NCBI GenBank assembly: GCA_963573315.1
Contig: OY752143.1
Location: forward strand, 2,046,001-2,110,000
Direction of reading: 5' to 3'
DNA: 64,000 nt
Origin: Entomortierella parvispora
Taxonomy: Eukaryota; Mortierellomycota; Mortierellomycetes; Mortierellales; Mortierellaceae
The stretch's first letter is position 1; every line of letters starts with the position of its first letter. Positions 32,847 through 44,344 of this stretch are shown here, one piece after another. The notes below the pieces were generated by a model that saw only the letters and a list, made by a program, of their open reading frames with translations, ran no database searches and was not told where the DNA came from. Made by a program: the position numbers and the translations under genes.

Positions 32847-34831
32847 CCTGTTTCGTTTTTTCCTTGTTTTTTTTCCTTTCTTTTGTTCGTGAGGGTGATG
32901 TCTGATTGCCGAGTTTTCTAGGTTTCCCTGCAGCCGTCCTTGCGCTGAAATGAATGAATAATGAGAATGAATGAGCAGTAATGCAGAGCAAAGGATCGCC
33001 TGCTTTCTGTGTCCGCCTCATTTCTGGTGGCTTGGAGAATTGATTCTATTGGCTGATGGTCTTTATTTTTTCTGTCCCTGAATCTCAACGGTCAAAACGC
33101 GTCCATTTTTGTTTTGGCGACCGACGAGCCTTTCGGCCCTGCAGTAGCAAGACAAGAGGTCCGGCTCACGGACCTCAAAGATAGGTTGTTGATAATGATG
33201 CATATGGCATAGCAATAGGGCCCGAGGGAGGGGGAAGGCGAGGAGAGGAGTTTACTCTAGTCTCGGATCGGGAGGATTGATAAGATTGTTCCATTGTCGC
33301 GGTGCATTGAACAGATCTTGGGAGATCTGTTCACCTGCAAAAAAAAAAAAAAAAAAAAGGGTCAGTCCTTCGGAAATCAAAAAAAAAAAAAAAAACTTCC
33401 CTCACCTCCTCTAAAAATAAAGGGCAGTGTGCACTGCAACAACGTTTGCAAGGGGGGAACCCTGGCCAACCTGAAGTTCGTGCACCATGAAAGAAAGTGG
33501 CAAGCGATCCTATTTTTGTCCAAGAGTACTGTTATACAAATAGCAGAACAAAACATGGGATATCCTCTCGAATTGCTCTCAAATGCTTTGGGAGATCATC
33601 TCATTTCCCAGGGGTGGAATGAACTGAAAAGAGCAAAAAGTGGCAGCAACAGAGAGAGAACGGGCACAGGACAACAGACTGAAAAAAGAGAGCGCCAGCG
33701 TGCCATGTGGGACAGGCAACTTTATTATTATAGCCGATCTTTTTTGAACAATCGCAAAAAGTGTATGTACCTACTGTAGAAGGAGGGACGGACGGGAGGG
33801 AGGAAAAGGGGGGATTGCAGGAACAATACAACAGACAGATGGTGGGCACCTGCCTGGAAGCGGGTTTCGAGGGGGTTGCGAGGCAAGGGGGAGGGAACTC
33901 ACCTTTTGGTCCAAACATCCATCAGAGATGCCTGCCCGTGCACGTTGTGCAGGCACGATTCCATCAGAGGAGGCCTGCACCCTTTTTTATCATGACAAAC
34001 TCTTGCGAGCGAACGAGCAAGAAAGAGGTGCTCCGACCTGGACCAATTGTCAGTGGTAAAGAGAAGAAAAGGAACAGACACCAAACGTAGAAGCTGAAAT
34101 CATGAAGGGCCCCTTGGGGCCACTTGGCCCGATCGGGAATGAATGAAGAGAATGGCTGACTGCATGTCAACTGCCGTCATTCCATCCCTGACTGGGAAAC
34201 AAGAAGGAGACGAAAATGGTCGAGAACCGCAGGAGGAGAGGAAGACGGGAGTAAAGCAATTGCCGCCGCGCCAGCCCACCCAGCCCACTTTGAGTTGTGT
34301 GTTCATGGTCTAGAGAGTGGAGAGAGAAGAGAGAGAGAGAGATAACAAGATAGAGAGAAAGAACCTGCTCCCTTTGGTCTGCTCATGGCCCCCTTCTTTC
34401 ACTTTCTCTTCCTCGCCCTTCTCTTTCCTTTTCCTTGCTTTCTTCAGCCCAGTCCATTCCTTCCTTCCTTCCTTCTTCTCCATTCATCTTTCTTCCTCCC
34501 TCCCTCCCTCCCCGCCCCCAACTATATTTGTCCCGCTCCTTTTCCTAATCAGACGCTGTGCCTGAACTGCAGATCACTCTTCGTCCATCCCTCCCCTCTT
34601 TTTTTTGCATTACTTCCATTGGTTCATGAGGCCAACTCCCCTGTAAGAACTCCACACCTTGCCACAACAACAACACTGCACAAACACATTTGATACGCTG
34701 AGCACAGATACACCAATTCCAGTCATCCATTCTTCGTCTCCCAGGATCAACAGAAGGACAGACACACGTCCCTCCCTCGTTCTCTCTCCCTTCCCTTCTC
34801 CTTCTCCCGCGCAATCACACACAACGTACCC
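32847..34831. other. Divergent intergenic region between CCDC25-like gene and chitin synthase
   Basis: 2.0 kb with no supported gene. It contains two poly-A tracts (33339-33358 and 33380-33395), short purine-rich stretches and a CT-rich tract (34385-34520) upstream of the chitin synthase start. Both promoters should lie here. Confidence 0.55.
33339..33395. repeat. Two adjacent poly-A tracts
   Basis: Runs of about 20 and 16 A separated by 21 bp, in the middle of a divergent promoter region. Confidence 0.85.
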
Positions 34832-37800
34832 ATGTCAGGGAGACCCATGCATAGCCGCCAGCTGAGCACTAGCGGTGGCACAATCCGTCGAGGAGGCACG
34901 CTCAGTCGCGGCAAGACCCTCTCTCGGCCAGACCGCTTCCAGACACCCGAGACCCTGTTCAAGAAACGCAAAGAGGACGAGCCAGCCTCTTGCTGGGTGA
35001 TCTGTTCTCGGATCACAACTTGCTGGGCCCTGCCGCCTTTCATGAGGATGTGTGGCCTCTCTGATAAGCAGATGCAGCAAGCCTGGAGGGAGAAGTTCAC
35101 CCTGTGCTTCATCATCCTCTTGATCGGAGGCATGGTTGCGTTCCTGACTGTCGGCTTCTCACTCCTGCTCTGCCCAAAGGACCAGAGACCAGGAGCCCAG
35201 ACATATGTGCGCTATGGCGACGGACAGGCCCAAGGTACCGTAAAACAGGCTGCACTGCACTCCTGCCTTTTTTTTCCTGTTTCTCTCTCTCTCTGTCACT
35301 CTTCTTCCGCATCCTTCAATCGTCCTCATCCAACAACAGGAGGGGGTCTGCATTGTGCTGTTTTATTTTGTTTTTCCCTTTCAGTTTTTCCTTTCACCCT
35401 GTTGTTCCCCCCTGAGTTGGGGTAAAGAAGGGCTGAGGGTTGTTGCTGTTGCTGTTGCTGTTGCCGTTGTTTGAGGTGGTTTGATACGCACCCCGGGAGA
35501 AAAGGGTGGGCGGCGGGCCATTTAATTTCAGGCTTGGTGCCACAGAATCGATGAACAACAACGACGAGCGTCATGACAAAAATATCTTGTGTCCAAGGCT
35601 GGGGCAAATCACAAGGCGGGGAGAGGCACTGTCCTTCAAGTCTTGGGCTTGGAACAAAAAAAGGACAGAGCAAAGTGGACACATTCCCGAGCAAAGCCAA
35701 CACAGCCTCACGAACAACATCGAGCGGGGAAAAAACAATACTCTTTGCTCGAGTAAAGAAACACCTTTGGCGAGTAGTGCGACAGGCAAAGGGTGCAAGA
35801 CAAGACAGCCCTTTGAGCACCACCATATCTCAACTACCTCGGGGCTGATCAGGACTCAGACAAGGGTGGCGCGGGGATGTTGCTGTAGCATATATCTGTC
35901 TTCGGATCCAAAGTCCGAAATTAGCATCAACACCGCCAGCAGTGCACTCGCCCGATGCCAATCTTTTCTTGCAAAGTCGAGACGGACGTGAGCCGTGGTC
36001 TGGGATGAGGAGGGAGTGTGCGCACACGCAACGTAAAGAGAGGAGACCATGGGGCCATACATCCACACATACATACCTTACCTCCCAGAGAGTATCAATC
36101 AGTTCTCATCGGTACCTATTTTTTTCTAATCATTACATGACAATGTACATGCTTCTGTAATAGGCCAATATGGTATCGAGGGCAATATTTATGACTTTAC
36201 CAACGGCGCCACGTATCCCCCCGGTTTTCACATTGACGACCTCACTCCTGGTCAGGATATCAGCAACTTGTTCATCCATGGAAGGAATGCCCCCAATTGC
36301 GTCAATATCAACAATGCGGCCGCAAAATTCGACAACTGCCTTGCTCCAGGCGGCTGCCCCGCCAACATGACCCCCACTCCAGACAACCTTTACAACAAAT
36401 TCAACCTCAAGCCCTTTGGGCGGAAAGCAGGATATGACTGGAATCAGTTGGCGATGCCCGAGCTTCTCAACTACATCGTCATTGACGGCAACGTTCTCAA
36501 CCTCGACAAGTATTTCGCTGTGTACAAGAACCCTATTCCAGGAGATGAAGTTGATGCTGTCCTCCGTCAGGTTCGGGATTCAGGCATGCCAGAAGCAGGT
36601 CGTGACGCCACCAAACAGTTTTTCAGACGCGAGTCACTCAAGAACTCTGCTTCTTGCCTGGTGCAAAAGTTTGGAGCAGGATTCATTGACAAGGCAACAC
36701 CAGGATGCTTCGCCTCGGATCTCTTCATGTTTGTGTCGCTGACGGTCGTCCTAGGAATTGTCATGTCTCGTTTCGCGATGGCCATTGTCTTTGACTGGTT
36801 CCTGTCCGCCAAACTTGCAAAGCCTCCACCAAAGTCCAAAGTCCAGAACTTGGCCTCTGCCAATTCTTCTGGAACGACGATCGTGGCGCCCTCCACTGGA
36901 AAAACATTGGGTCGTGTCGGCACTGGAGGCAGCGTGCCCGGGGCTAATGTGCAAGAGCTGCATACAATTCTGCTGGTGACCTGTTACTCTGAGGGAGAAT
37001 CTTCTCTCCGTACAACAATCGAGTCCTTGGCCGCGACGGAATACCCCGACAACAAGAAGCTGCTGTTTATTATTTGCGATGGTATCATCACTGGATCTGG
37101 AAACGACCGCTCGACGCCCGAGATTTGCTCGAGTTTGATGGAACTTGACCCTACATTTGATTCGGACCCCACCCCTCAGTCCTACATTGCTGTCGCCGCA
37201 GGATCCAAACAGCACAACCGTGCCAAGGTCTATGCAGGTTACTTTCGCTGGAAGAACCGACGTGTGCCCACAGTTTTGATTGTCAAGTGCGGAAACGAGG
37301 AGGAACACGACAAGCCCAAGGCTGGAAACCGTGGCAAGCGCGACTCCCAGCTGATTCTGATGAACTTTTTCTCGAGAGTGACCTACAACGACCGGATGAC
37401 GCCTCTGGACTATGAGCTATTCCGAAAGATCCAACATCTGATGCAAGTGACTCCTGACAAGTTTGAGATTGTGTTGATGGTGGATGCCGATACCAAGGTC
37501 TACCCAAGCTCTGTGCGCCTGTTGATGAACTGTTTGAACAATGATCCGCTCATCATGGGACTTTGTGGCGAAACCAAGATTGCCAACAAGCGCCAATCCT
37601 GGGTCACGGCTATTCAAGTCTTTGAGTACTATATCTCCCATCATCTCGGAAAAGGATTCGAGTCTGTCTTTGGAGGTGTGACCTGTCTGCCCGGCTGCTT
37701 CTGCATGTATCGCCTCAAGGCCCGCAAGGGTGATGACTGGGTCCCCATTATCACCAAACCAGAAATCGTCCAGGAATACTCGCAAAACATTGTCGAGACC

Positions 37801-39033
37801 TTGCATCAAAAGAACCTGTTGCTTCTGGGAGAGGATCGATTCTTGACCACGCTCATGCTCCGCAACTTCCCCAACCGCAAGATGATGTTCATGCCCCAGG
37901 CGATCTGTAAGACTGTGGTTCCGGACGAGTTTAATGTGCTGCTCTCCCAGAGACGTCGTTGGATCAATTCAACGATCCACAACTTGCTCGAGTTGGTCTT
38001 GGTCCGTAACCTGTGCGGCACTTTTTGCTTTTCGATGCAGTTTGTGATCTTGATGGAGTTGATTGGAACCGTCGTCCTGCCCGTTGCCATGATCTTGACC
38101 GTGGTCCTCATCGTGAACCTGTCCCTCCTGCCCTCGATCTCCAGTTTGGCTCAAGCCGCTCCCTTGATCCTCTTGGTCTTTGTCCTGACCATGCCGGCCT
38201 TCTTGATCTTGCTTACGACTCGCAAGCTGATCTACGTCGCCTGGATGTTTGTTTACCTCTGTGCGCTTCCTGTCTGGAACTTTATCCTGCCCCTGTATGC
38301 TTACTGGCATTTCGATGACTTTTCTTGGGGAGAGACCCGTAAGGTCGCTGGAGAAGCCAAAGGAGAGGCCCATGGTAATGCGGACGGTTTGTTCGAGTCT
38401 TCCAAGGTTCCATTGAAGCGTTGGGACGATTACGAGAAGGCGCGTGTCCGTCAGGCCAAGCGAATTGAACGCGCGGAACGTCAGCGGATCCATGGATCGC
38501 CCTATCTACGTGGCCATGGGTCCAGTGTTTACACCGATGCAGGTGATTCGAAATCGGAACTGACTTTGGGTGAATTGGGACCTCAACAGTACCATTATGA
38601 CTACCATGGTCGTCAGGTGTTGAGTCCTCCCTTGGCTGGCAACTCACCTCGATCAATGATGCAAGGACCCCCCGGATCTGGAGGTCCTCTTCCTCAACGT
38701 CAGCCTTCACAACAGATGAACCAGCACATGAGCCAACAGTGGAGCGGACCGATTCAGGTCAACATGCGTCCACCAATGCCTTCTCCCGGCTGGGCGCCAC
38801 ATCAGCAACAGCAACATCCGTCTCAGTTCCAGCAGCAGCAGCAGCAGCAGCCAGGACAAGGGCCACCACCTCCTCCCCCCTCTACTACAGGTCAACCTGG
38901 ATTCTCTGGACCAATGTCGCAAGGGCCAATGTCTCCTACCCTAGCTCCAGGATCCCAGCCTCCAGTTGGTGCTGGAGGCATGCGGAGAAACCGACCTGCT
39001 GAAGAGGATCCATTGAACGGCGGGTTCCCTTAA
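34832..39033 (+). CDS. Chitin synthase, class IV-like (Chs3 type, no myosin motor)
   Basis: Two exons (34832-35234 and 36164-39033, phase 1) encode 1,090 residues. The enzyme is a processive family-2 glycosyltransferase that polymerises GlcNAc from UDP-GlcNAc at the plasma membrane. A basic cytosolic N-terminus is followed by a transmembrane helix (FTLCFIILLIGGMVAFLTVG). A lumenal region around GNIYDFTNGATYPPGFHIDDL resembles the cytochrome b5-like domain of class IV/V enzymes. Catalytic landmarks are DADTK (about 575), EDRFLT (691) and QRRRW (730-734). A cluster of C-terminal membrane helices follows. The last 200 residues are a Pro/Gln-rich cytoplasmic tail. The absence of a myosin motor and of a long N-terminus argues for class IV rather than V. 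The intron is 929 nt, by far the longest here. Its substrate pathway includes the mutase encoded at 49311. Confidence 0.93.
35440..35473. repeat. TTGCTG repeat inside the chitin synthase intron
   Basis: About five TTGCTG/TTGCCG units within the 929-nt intron. Confidence 0.7.
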
Positions 39034-40189
39034 TTATTTCCCCGGTATAACTTTTGCCTAGATAGATCCTCTTTATTATCTTTTTGTTTCTTGTACATTA
39101 TCTACTTTTTCATCATTTACTATCATCATCATCATAAAAACTGGCCCTCTCTTCTCAAAAAAAAACAACTTGATGATGATGGAACGTCTGGTTTTTTTTT
39201 CATCTTTTCTTGAGAGGTGGATAAGTTCAAAGCTGAGCAAATTGGCGCAAGCTCATGCAATATGGATTACCCTTTGAAGGAAAAAAAAAAAAAAGAAAAT
39301 AAACCGCAGGCTCAAAGAAAACAAAAGGATAAAAATACGCGGCCTTTCGTGGGACGCGAGGGGATTGGTTCGGTCATTTGGTCATCAACAGGGGAGAGAG
39401 AGGAAAGAGGTCAAGATCGATGGGTTCTCTGGGTATCATCCGATCGCCAAAACAGGACAATGACCCAACTTGTTTGACCGATCCAACCTCCAGACCGGGA
39501 TGGGTGGGACAAGTTGGCCGGGCGGGCAACGAAACGTCGGATCTAGATCTGAACATGTTGTCATTTTTGAGACGCGACTTTGGTACGTGTTCATGCATGA
39601 GCAGTACGGTAGACTACTGCAGTACTGTATGTGGGCACCTTTGACCATTTAGAGGCTACAGTACATTCTCGGAGAGAGCGAGTCTCTCACTGAAGAAAGG
39701 CCGTATGTGAGTTTTTTGCTAGCGCAGACAATGGTGTAGACTGTGGTGCAATAACAGACATAGTTCACATGGAAAAAGCCCCTGCTGGAGCAGTAAGTGG
39801 GTTGAGGATCAAAGTGCAACAGTGATGAGCTCGGCACTAATCCTGGACCATGAACGGGAGCCAAAGGGAAGTGAAAAAGAGAATGGGCGAGAGCAATGCA
39901 GGTTGAGAGCTGGACGAGGATAATAATAATAAGATGAAATTGAATCTTTTGACGAGATATCGTTCTGAACAGAAGGAGAAGAGAGAGCACCCATTGCTCT
40001 GCTGAATGTAGTCTACAGCACTGTACTGTACCTTTGAGGCGATCAGTCGAGCGAGCAGCAAAGGATGGCGAGAGAACGTGAAGCAAGTCAGGGGAGCGGA
40101 GAAACAGAAGGACAGGACAGGACAGGGCACGGAAGGAGAAGAAGCTGAGATAGGCGATCGTGTGCCTCAGGGGCAGGCGCCAGCGTGGA

Positions 40190-40230
40190 CAGACAGGCAG
40201 ACAGACAGACAGGCAGACAGACAGGCACGC
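40190..40230. repeat. ACAGACAGGCAG microsatellite
   Basis: CAGA/CAGG tetranucleotide units in about ten copies. Confidence 0.8.
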
Positions 40231-40526
40231 CATGCCATGCCATGTCTTGCGGATCAGCAGAGAAGAGAGCGAGAGACAGAGAAAGAGCAAAGAGAGAAAG
40301 GAACAAAGAAAGCGAACATGTTCTCGTTCCTTCGTCCTCTGTGTCCTTTGTCTTTCTCTGTCTGCCATCATCCCCCCATCCTCATCCTCATCCATCCCAC
40401 CACTTCTCTTCTCCTCATCGACCACCCCATCCACCCTTCCGGCTCTTTGTTCTTTTTGTTTCTTCTTTTTCTTCTTCTTTTGTTCTGTCATCGCTGCTCA
40501 TTGCCTGGTCTGCATTCCTCACGACA

Positions 40527-40563
40527 AACAGACAGACACACAGACACACAGACACACAGACAG
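40527..40563. repeat. ACACACAG/ACAGACAG microsatellite
   Basis: CACACAGA units repeated about four times. Confidence 0.8.
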
Positions 40564-41206
40564 AGAAGCAAACACACGCTACTCCGTTCTCCTTGCTCTT
40601 TCCTTCTTTCCTTTTAATTCCTGGCTTTGACCCTTCTTCTTGCGCTGGACGTTTGAACTAAAACCAAGGCAAGGAACCGATTGTAAGTTGGCGAGCACAA
40701 ATATTGCATGCCACCATGCTACTCGACCCAGACACGGCGGCTGGGGGGTGTCCGCTCTTCTTTTGGTCTCTCTCTCGCCACCCGCGAGCTACCCGTGTAG
40801 GCTGAAACCAGGACCTGGCCTTTTGTTCCTGGACGTGGATGCATGCATGCACGCATGCCATGAAAGAGGGGCATGAGCTGAGCCGGAGCAGAGCAGAGCA
40901 GGAGCATGCATACACACACACACAACAACAACAGCACGCGAGATGATGTCCAGGGACAGAATCGACCCGCTTTCCTGGATGAACTTGCAAACTTTACAGA
41001 GAACTCTGTCTTTTTTATTCACTTTGGCTCGTCCTCTCTCGTTGCCTCTCGTCCTCCTCTCTCCCTCTCCTCTCTTCTCCTCACTCTCTCTCTGATCAAC
41101 CCTGCTCATCATCTCCATCTTGTCTGTTGTCCATCTAGACCCATCCCACCAACCATCCCCATCTCCACACGTTACACACAGCCCCTGGCCGAGTGTCACC
41201 ACAACA

Positions 41207-44061
41207 ATGGCCAGCGCACAATACCAGCAGCAGCGCCAGCAGGACCGGTACGGCGCCAGCTCGCAGCACCCTCAGCAGCAGCAACAGTCATACACACTCT
41301 ACCCCGATCCTCCTCCTCAGTCGCACTCGCCTCGATCTAAACACCAGCAACAGCACCAGCAGCAGCAGCAGCATCAGTACCAGCAGTCATCGTCGTCGTC
41401 GTCGGCGTCATCGCAACAAAGGTCCTACGCCGATCTGACTCCTCAGACCTCGTTCTCGTCGTCTTCTTCGAAGCAGCAGCAGCAGCAGCACAACCACCAC
41501 GCCATTCACTCGCCAGCACCCTCCCGCGGCAATAGTGGCAGTAGCGGCATCCATCACAGCGGCAGCAGCGGCAGCAGCGGCGGCGGCACATCTTCTCGAC
41601 CAAAGGTCAGTCAGCTTAGCTATCTGAATGGGCCAGCCAGTGGTGCTCCGCCTTCGCCCATCTCCCCTTCGCCAATCTCTCCTTCGAGCCCACACCCAAT
41701 TGAGGCCATGACCTCGCATTTGAACCTGACTCGTCTGGAGGAGCCGCTTCAGGATCGCATGGTGGTAGGAGGAAGCGAAGGCTATGACCAGAAACAGTAC
41801 CAGCAGCCCCGACGAAAGACGCCAACCCCAGGCCAGCAGCAGCAGCGACACCAGCAATTGCAGGACGGTGAGAGCTATGGCTCGGGAATGAGGAAGCACG
41901 CGGGATCGAATGGTTCGACCCGATCCAACGGCTCCCAGGGCCATCATGGTGGGGAGCTGAAGCAGTCTTCCTCCTCGGCCTCTTCCCATTCTCAGAGTTC
42001 TGTGCAGTCGCGAGAACATTTGCGACAGTCGCCCTCTGCTGGATCGGCCTACTCGAGCCACAGTGCCAGTAGCCAACATCCTCGGCAGCCACAGCCACGG
42101 CATGCGAACGGAGAGTTGAAGCAGTCCGACTCGTCCGCGTCTGCACGCTCTGTCAATTCGAACTCTTCCAGTAGAAGCCAGCAGCACATTCATCCCAGCG
42201 TGAGCTCTGGTTCTGCTGCTTCTGCTAGCTCCTCTAGAAGCGGGCCTAGACCTCAAAGAGGTGTCTCTCCTTCACCCTCCCCACTCTCGCCTCTCTCTCA
42301 TGAGCAAGACCAGGATGAAGACAGGGACCATGAGCGACACCAGCAGCAGGCTCTGCAGTATCAGCAAAAGTTGCAACAGAAGCCTCCTTCGGTCCATGAC
42401 GACGACGACAGTGATGATTCCGACTCTGGATCAATGTTGTCATACCGTCGCTCGATCTCCAGACTGTCCATGTCCTATAAACGAACGCCAAACGGGGTCC
42501 CCAACATCAGCTTGTTTGCCCCCAACCAACGGTCAGCCATGCTCCAGAACCAGCACGCAGGGGGGTTAGGACTCTCTAACTCCCAAAAGATGATCCAGGA
42601 ACAGCGGGAAGAGAGACTCCGTCAACAAAGACAACAGCAGCAACACAATGCCATGGGTGAAGGGTCCTCTGCTTCGGTCTCTTCTTTGGCTTCCATTGAT
42701 CAGCGCTCGCGCCAGGAAGATGGTCGACGCAATGTCAACCATAGTCAGAATCATCATCAGGCTCCCTACCCAGGAGGACGCGAGCCCCAGATTCCAGAAA
42801 GGAGCACATCTGCAGACAATCATCTTCCTAGTGCCGGCCGATCACGGCCACAACAACAGGCTGGTCGCAGCAATGAATCTTCTCCAATCATCCCCAATCG
42901 GACTGTGTCAAACAACAACACCTCTAACAACAACAACAGCAGCAGCAGCAACAACAACACTCTGATCAGACACACCATCAGAACGCACAACGATCACAAC
43001 ACGACATTCACGGCCAGCAACGTTCTCGTGTACCGGAACGCCTTAATCTTTCTCCCAATGACTATCAGCAGGATATGAACAGTTCACGAGCCCGATCGCC
43101 TGGATTCCAAGGTGGTCATTCCCCTGCTCGGAGCCCAGGATCCCCAATGCCCGGCTCAGGCGGAGCATCAGGGGGTGGGGGAGGTATTTACCACCAAAAC
43201 GGATTCTCGGCTTCCCAAAACTCGCTCGCTCTTCCTTCGTCCTCCCATGGGCCACCTGGCCATCGTGGTGGTGGTGCTGGTGGAGGAGGTGGCGGTGCTG
43301 GTGGCGGAGTAAACCCACACCCAGCCCATCACCTTGCAAGTGGCGGCTACGTTCGACCAGAGGAGGCTGTCGGACCTTCCAACCCCATGCCAGAAAAGGC
43401 CGAAGACTTTGTGCGCCAAGGCATCGAATATCACGAAACGGGCGATATTGCCAAGGCCACACACTTTTTCAGGACCGCAGCCGAGTTGGGTGATCCCGTG
43501 GGAATGTTGATGTATGGACTCGCTGTCCGTCATGGGTGGGGCTGTGCGGCCAATCGTCAATTGGCCTTCCAATACCTTCAAAAGTCGGCAGAGCATGCCG
43601 TTGGAGATTTGAAGAGTCGCGATTCGTTCGCAAGCACTGCAGCCAAGGGTGAGCTCGTGCTTGCGATTTACGAACTCGGCATCTGTTTCCGGCACGGATG
43701 GGGTGCGGCCAAGAACAAGAAGACTGCAGCCTATTATTTTGAGATTGCGGCCAACTTGGTAAGTCGAGCCTAACTTTTTATGTTTTCGAAGAGACACTCT
43801 TACCTGTGATGGGGAATCAGAAGCACTAACAGAGTTCGTTTTCTTGTGTCTACATAGGGCGATCCTGATGCACAGAATGATTTGGCGTGGTGCTATTACC
43901 ATGGAGTGGGTGTCAAAAAGGACATGTTTAAATCCGCAAAGTATTATCGATTGGCAGCGGCACAGGGTCTTAATACGGTCGGAAACTCTTGGATTTGGAA
44001 AGACAAGTACGGTGGCATGCCTGCAAGTCCTACGGGCGAAAAGGGATCGGCGCCATTTTAG
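41207..44061 (+). CDS. Sel1-repeat protein with long Gln/Ser-rich N-terminus (Dsf2-like)
   Basis: The start is ATG 41207 (ACAACAATGG context). The frame runs to about 42904, shifts, and continues from about 42940 to 43758. A last exon, 43858-44061, follows a normal 99-nt intron with a CACTAAC branch motif. If 42905-42939 is removed the protein has 906 residues. The first 720 or so are low complexity, with Gln runs, Ser-rich SSSSSS blocks, SPSPLSPLS motifs suited to proline-directed kinases, and Gly-rich segments. The C-terminal 190 residues hold about four Sel1-like helical repeats: DFVRQGIEYHETGDIAKATH, GDPVGMLMYGLAVRHGWG, YELGICFRHGWGAAKNKK and GDPDAQNDLAWCYYHGVGV. Sel1 repeats are protein-interaction scaffolds. 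A similar layout occurs in fungal Dsf2 and chitin synthase activators (Skt5/Chs4), but a specific orthologue is not established. The frame shift is discussed in the findings. Confidence 0.8.
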
Positions 44062-44344
44062 AAAAAGGAAGAATCCTGTCGCAGACAACTTGCCTGTTCT
44101 TTTACCACTTTTTTTTTTTACCCTCTCTCTCTCTCTCTTTCTCTTTATCTTAATGACCTGTAAAATATACCGCCTTTTATGATCATGCAATGTTTTTTGG
44201 TCAATGTCAATGTTCAAGTGCGAATAGAGAAATCTTTTTTCTTCAAAGAGGGGTAGAGATGATGATTTCTAAAAACTGCAGCAGTTCTCAAAGACCCTGA
44301 TTGGTTTTATGATGTTTTTTTTCTTTTTTTCTTTGTTCTTTGTT

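Larger units (their letters stand above)
39034..41206. other. Intergenic region with CAGA and ACACACAG repeats
   Basis: 2.2 kb without a supported gene. Microsatellites lie at 40190-40230 and 40527-40563, and a CT-rich tract at 41030-41100 precedes the Sel1 gene start. Long frames on either strand are repeat artefacts. Confidence 0.6.

Noticed and set aside
35506-35991. 161-codon frame inside the chitin synthase intron
   Set aside because: No link in frame to either exon and no recognisable domain. Mentioned only as intron content.
39649-40491. 280-codon minus-strand frame upstream of the Sel1 gene
   Set aside because: Built largely from CAGA repeats and purine-rich tracts, with no family resemblance.
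41408-42256. 282-codon minus-strand frame opposite the Sel1 gene
   Set aside because: Antisense shadow of the Gln/Ser-rich coding region.
43168-44217. 349-codon minus-strand frame opposite the Sel1 repeats
   Set aside because: The plus strand encodes clear Sel1 repeats and the antisense protein has no recognisable features.
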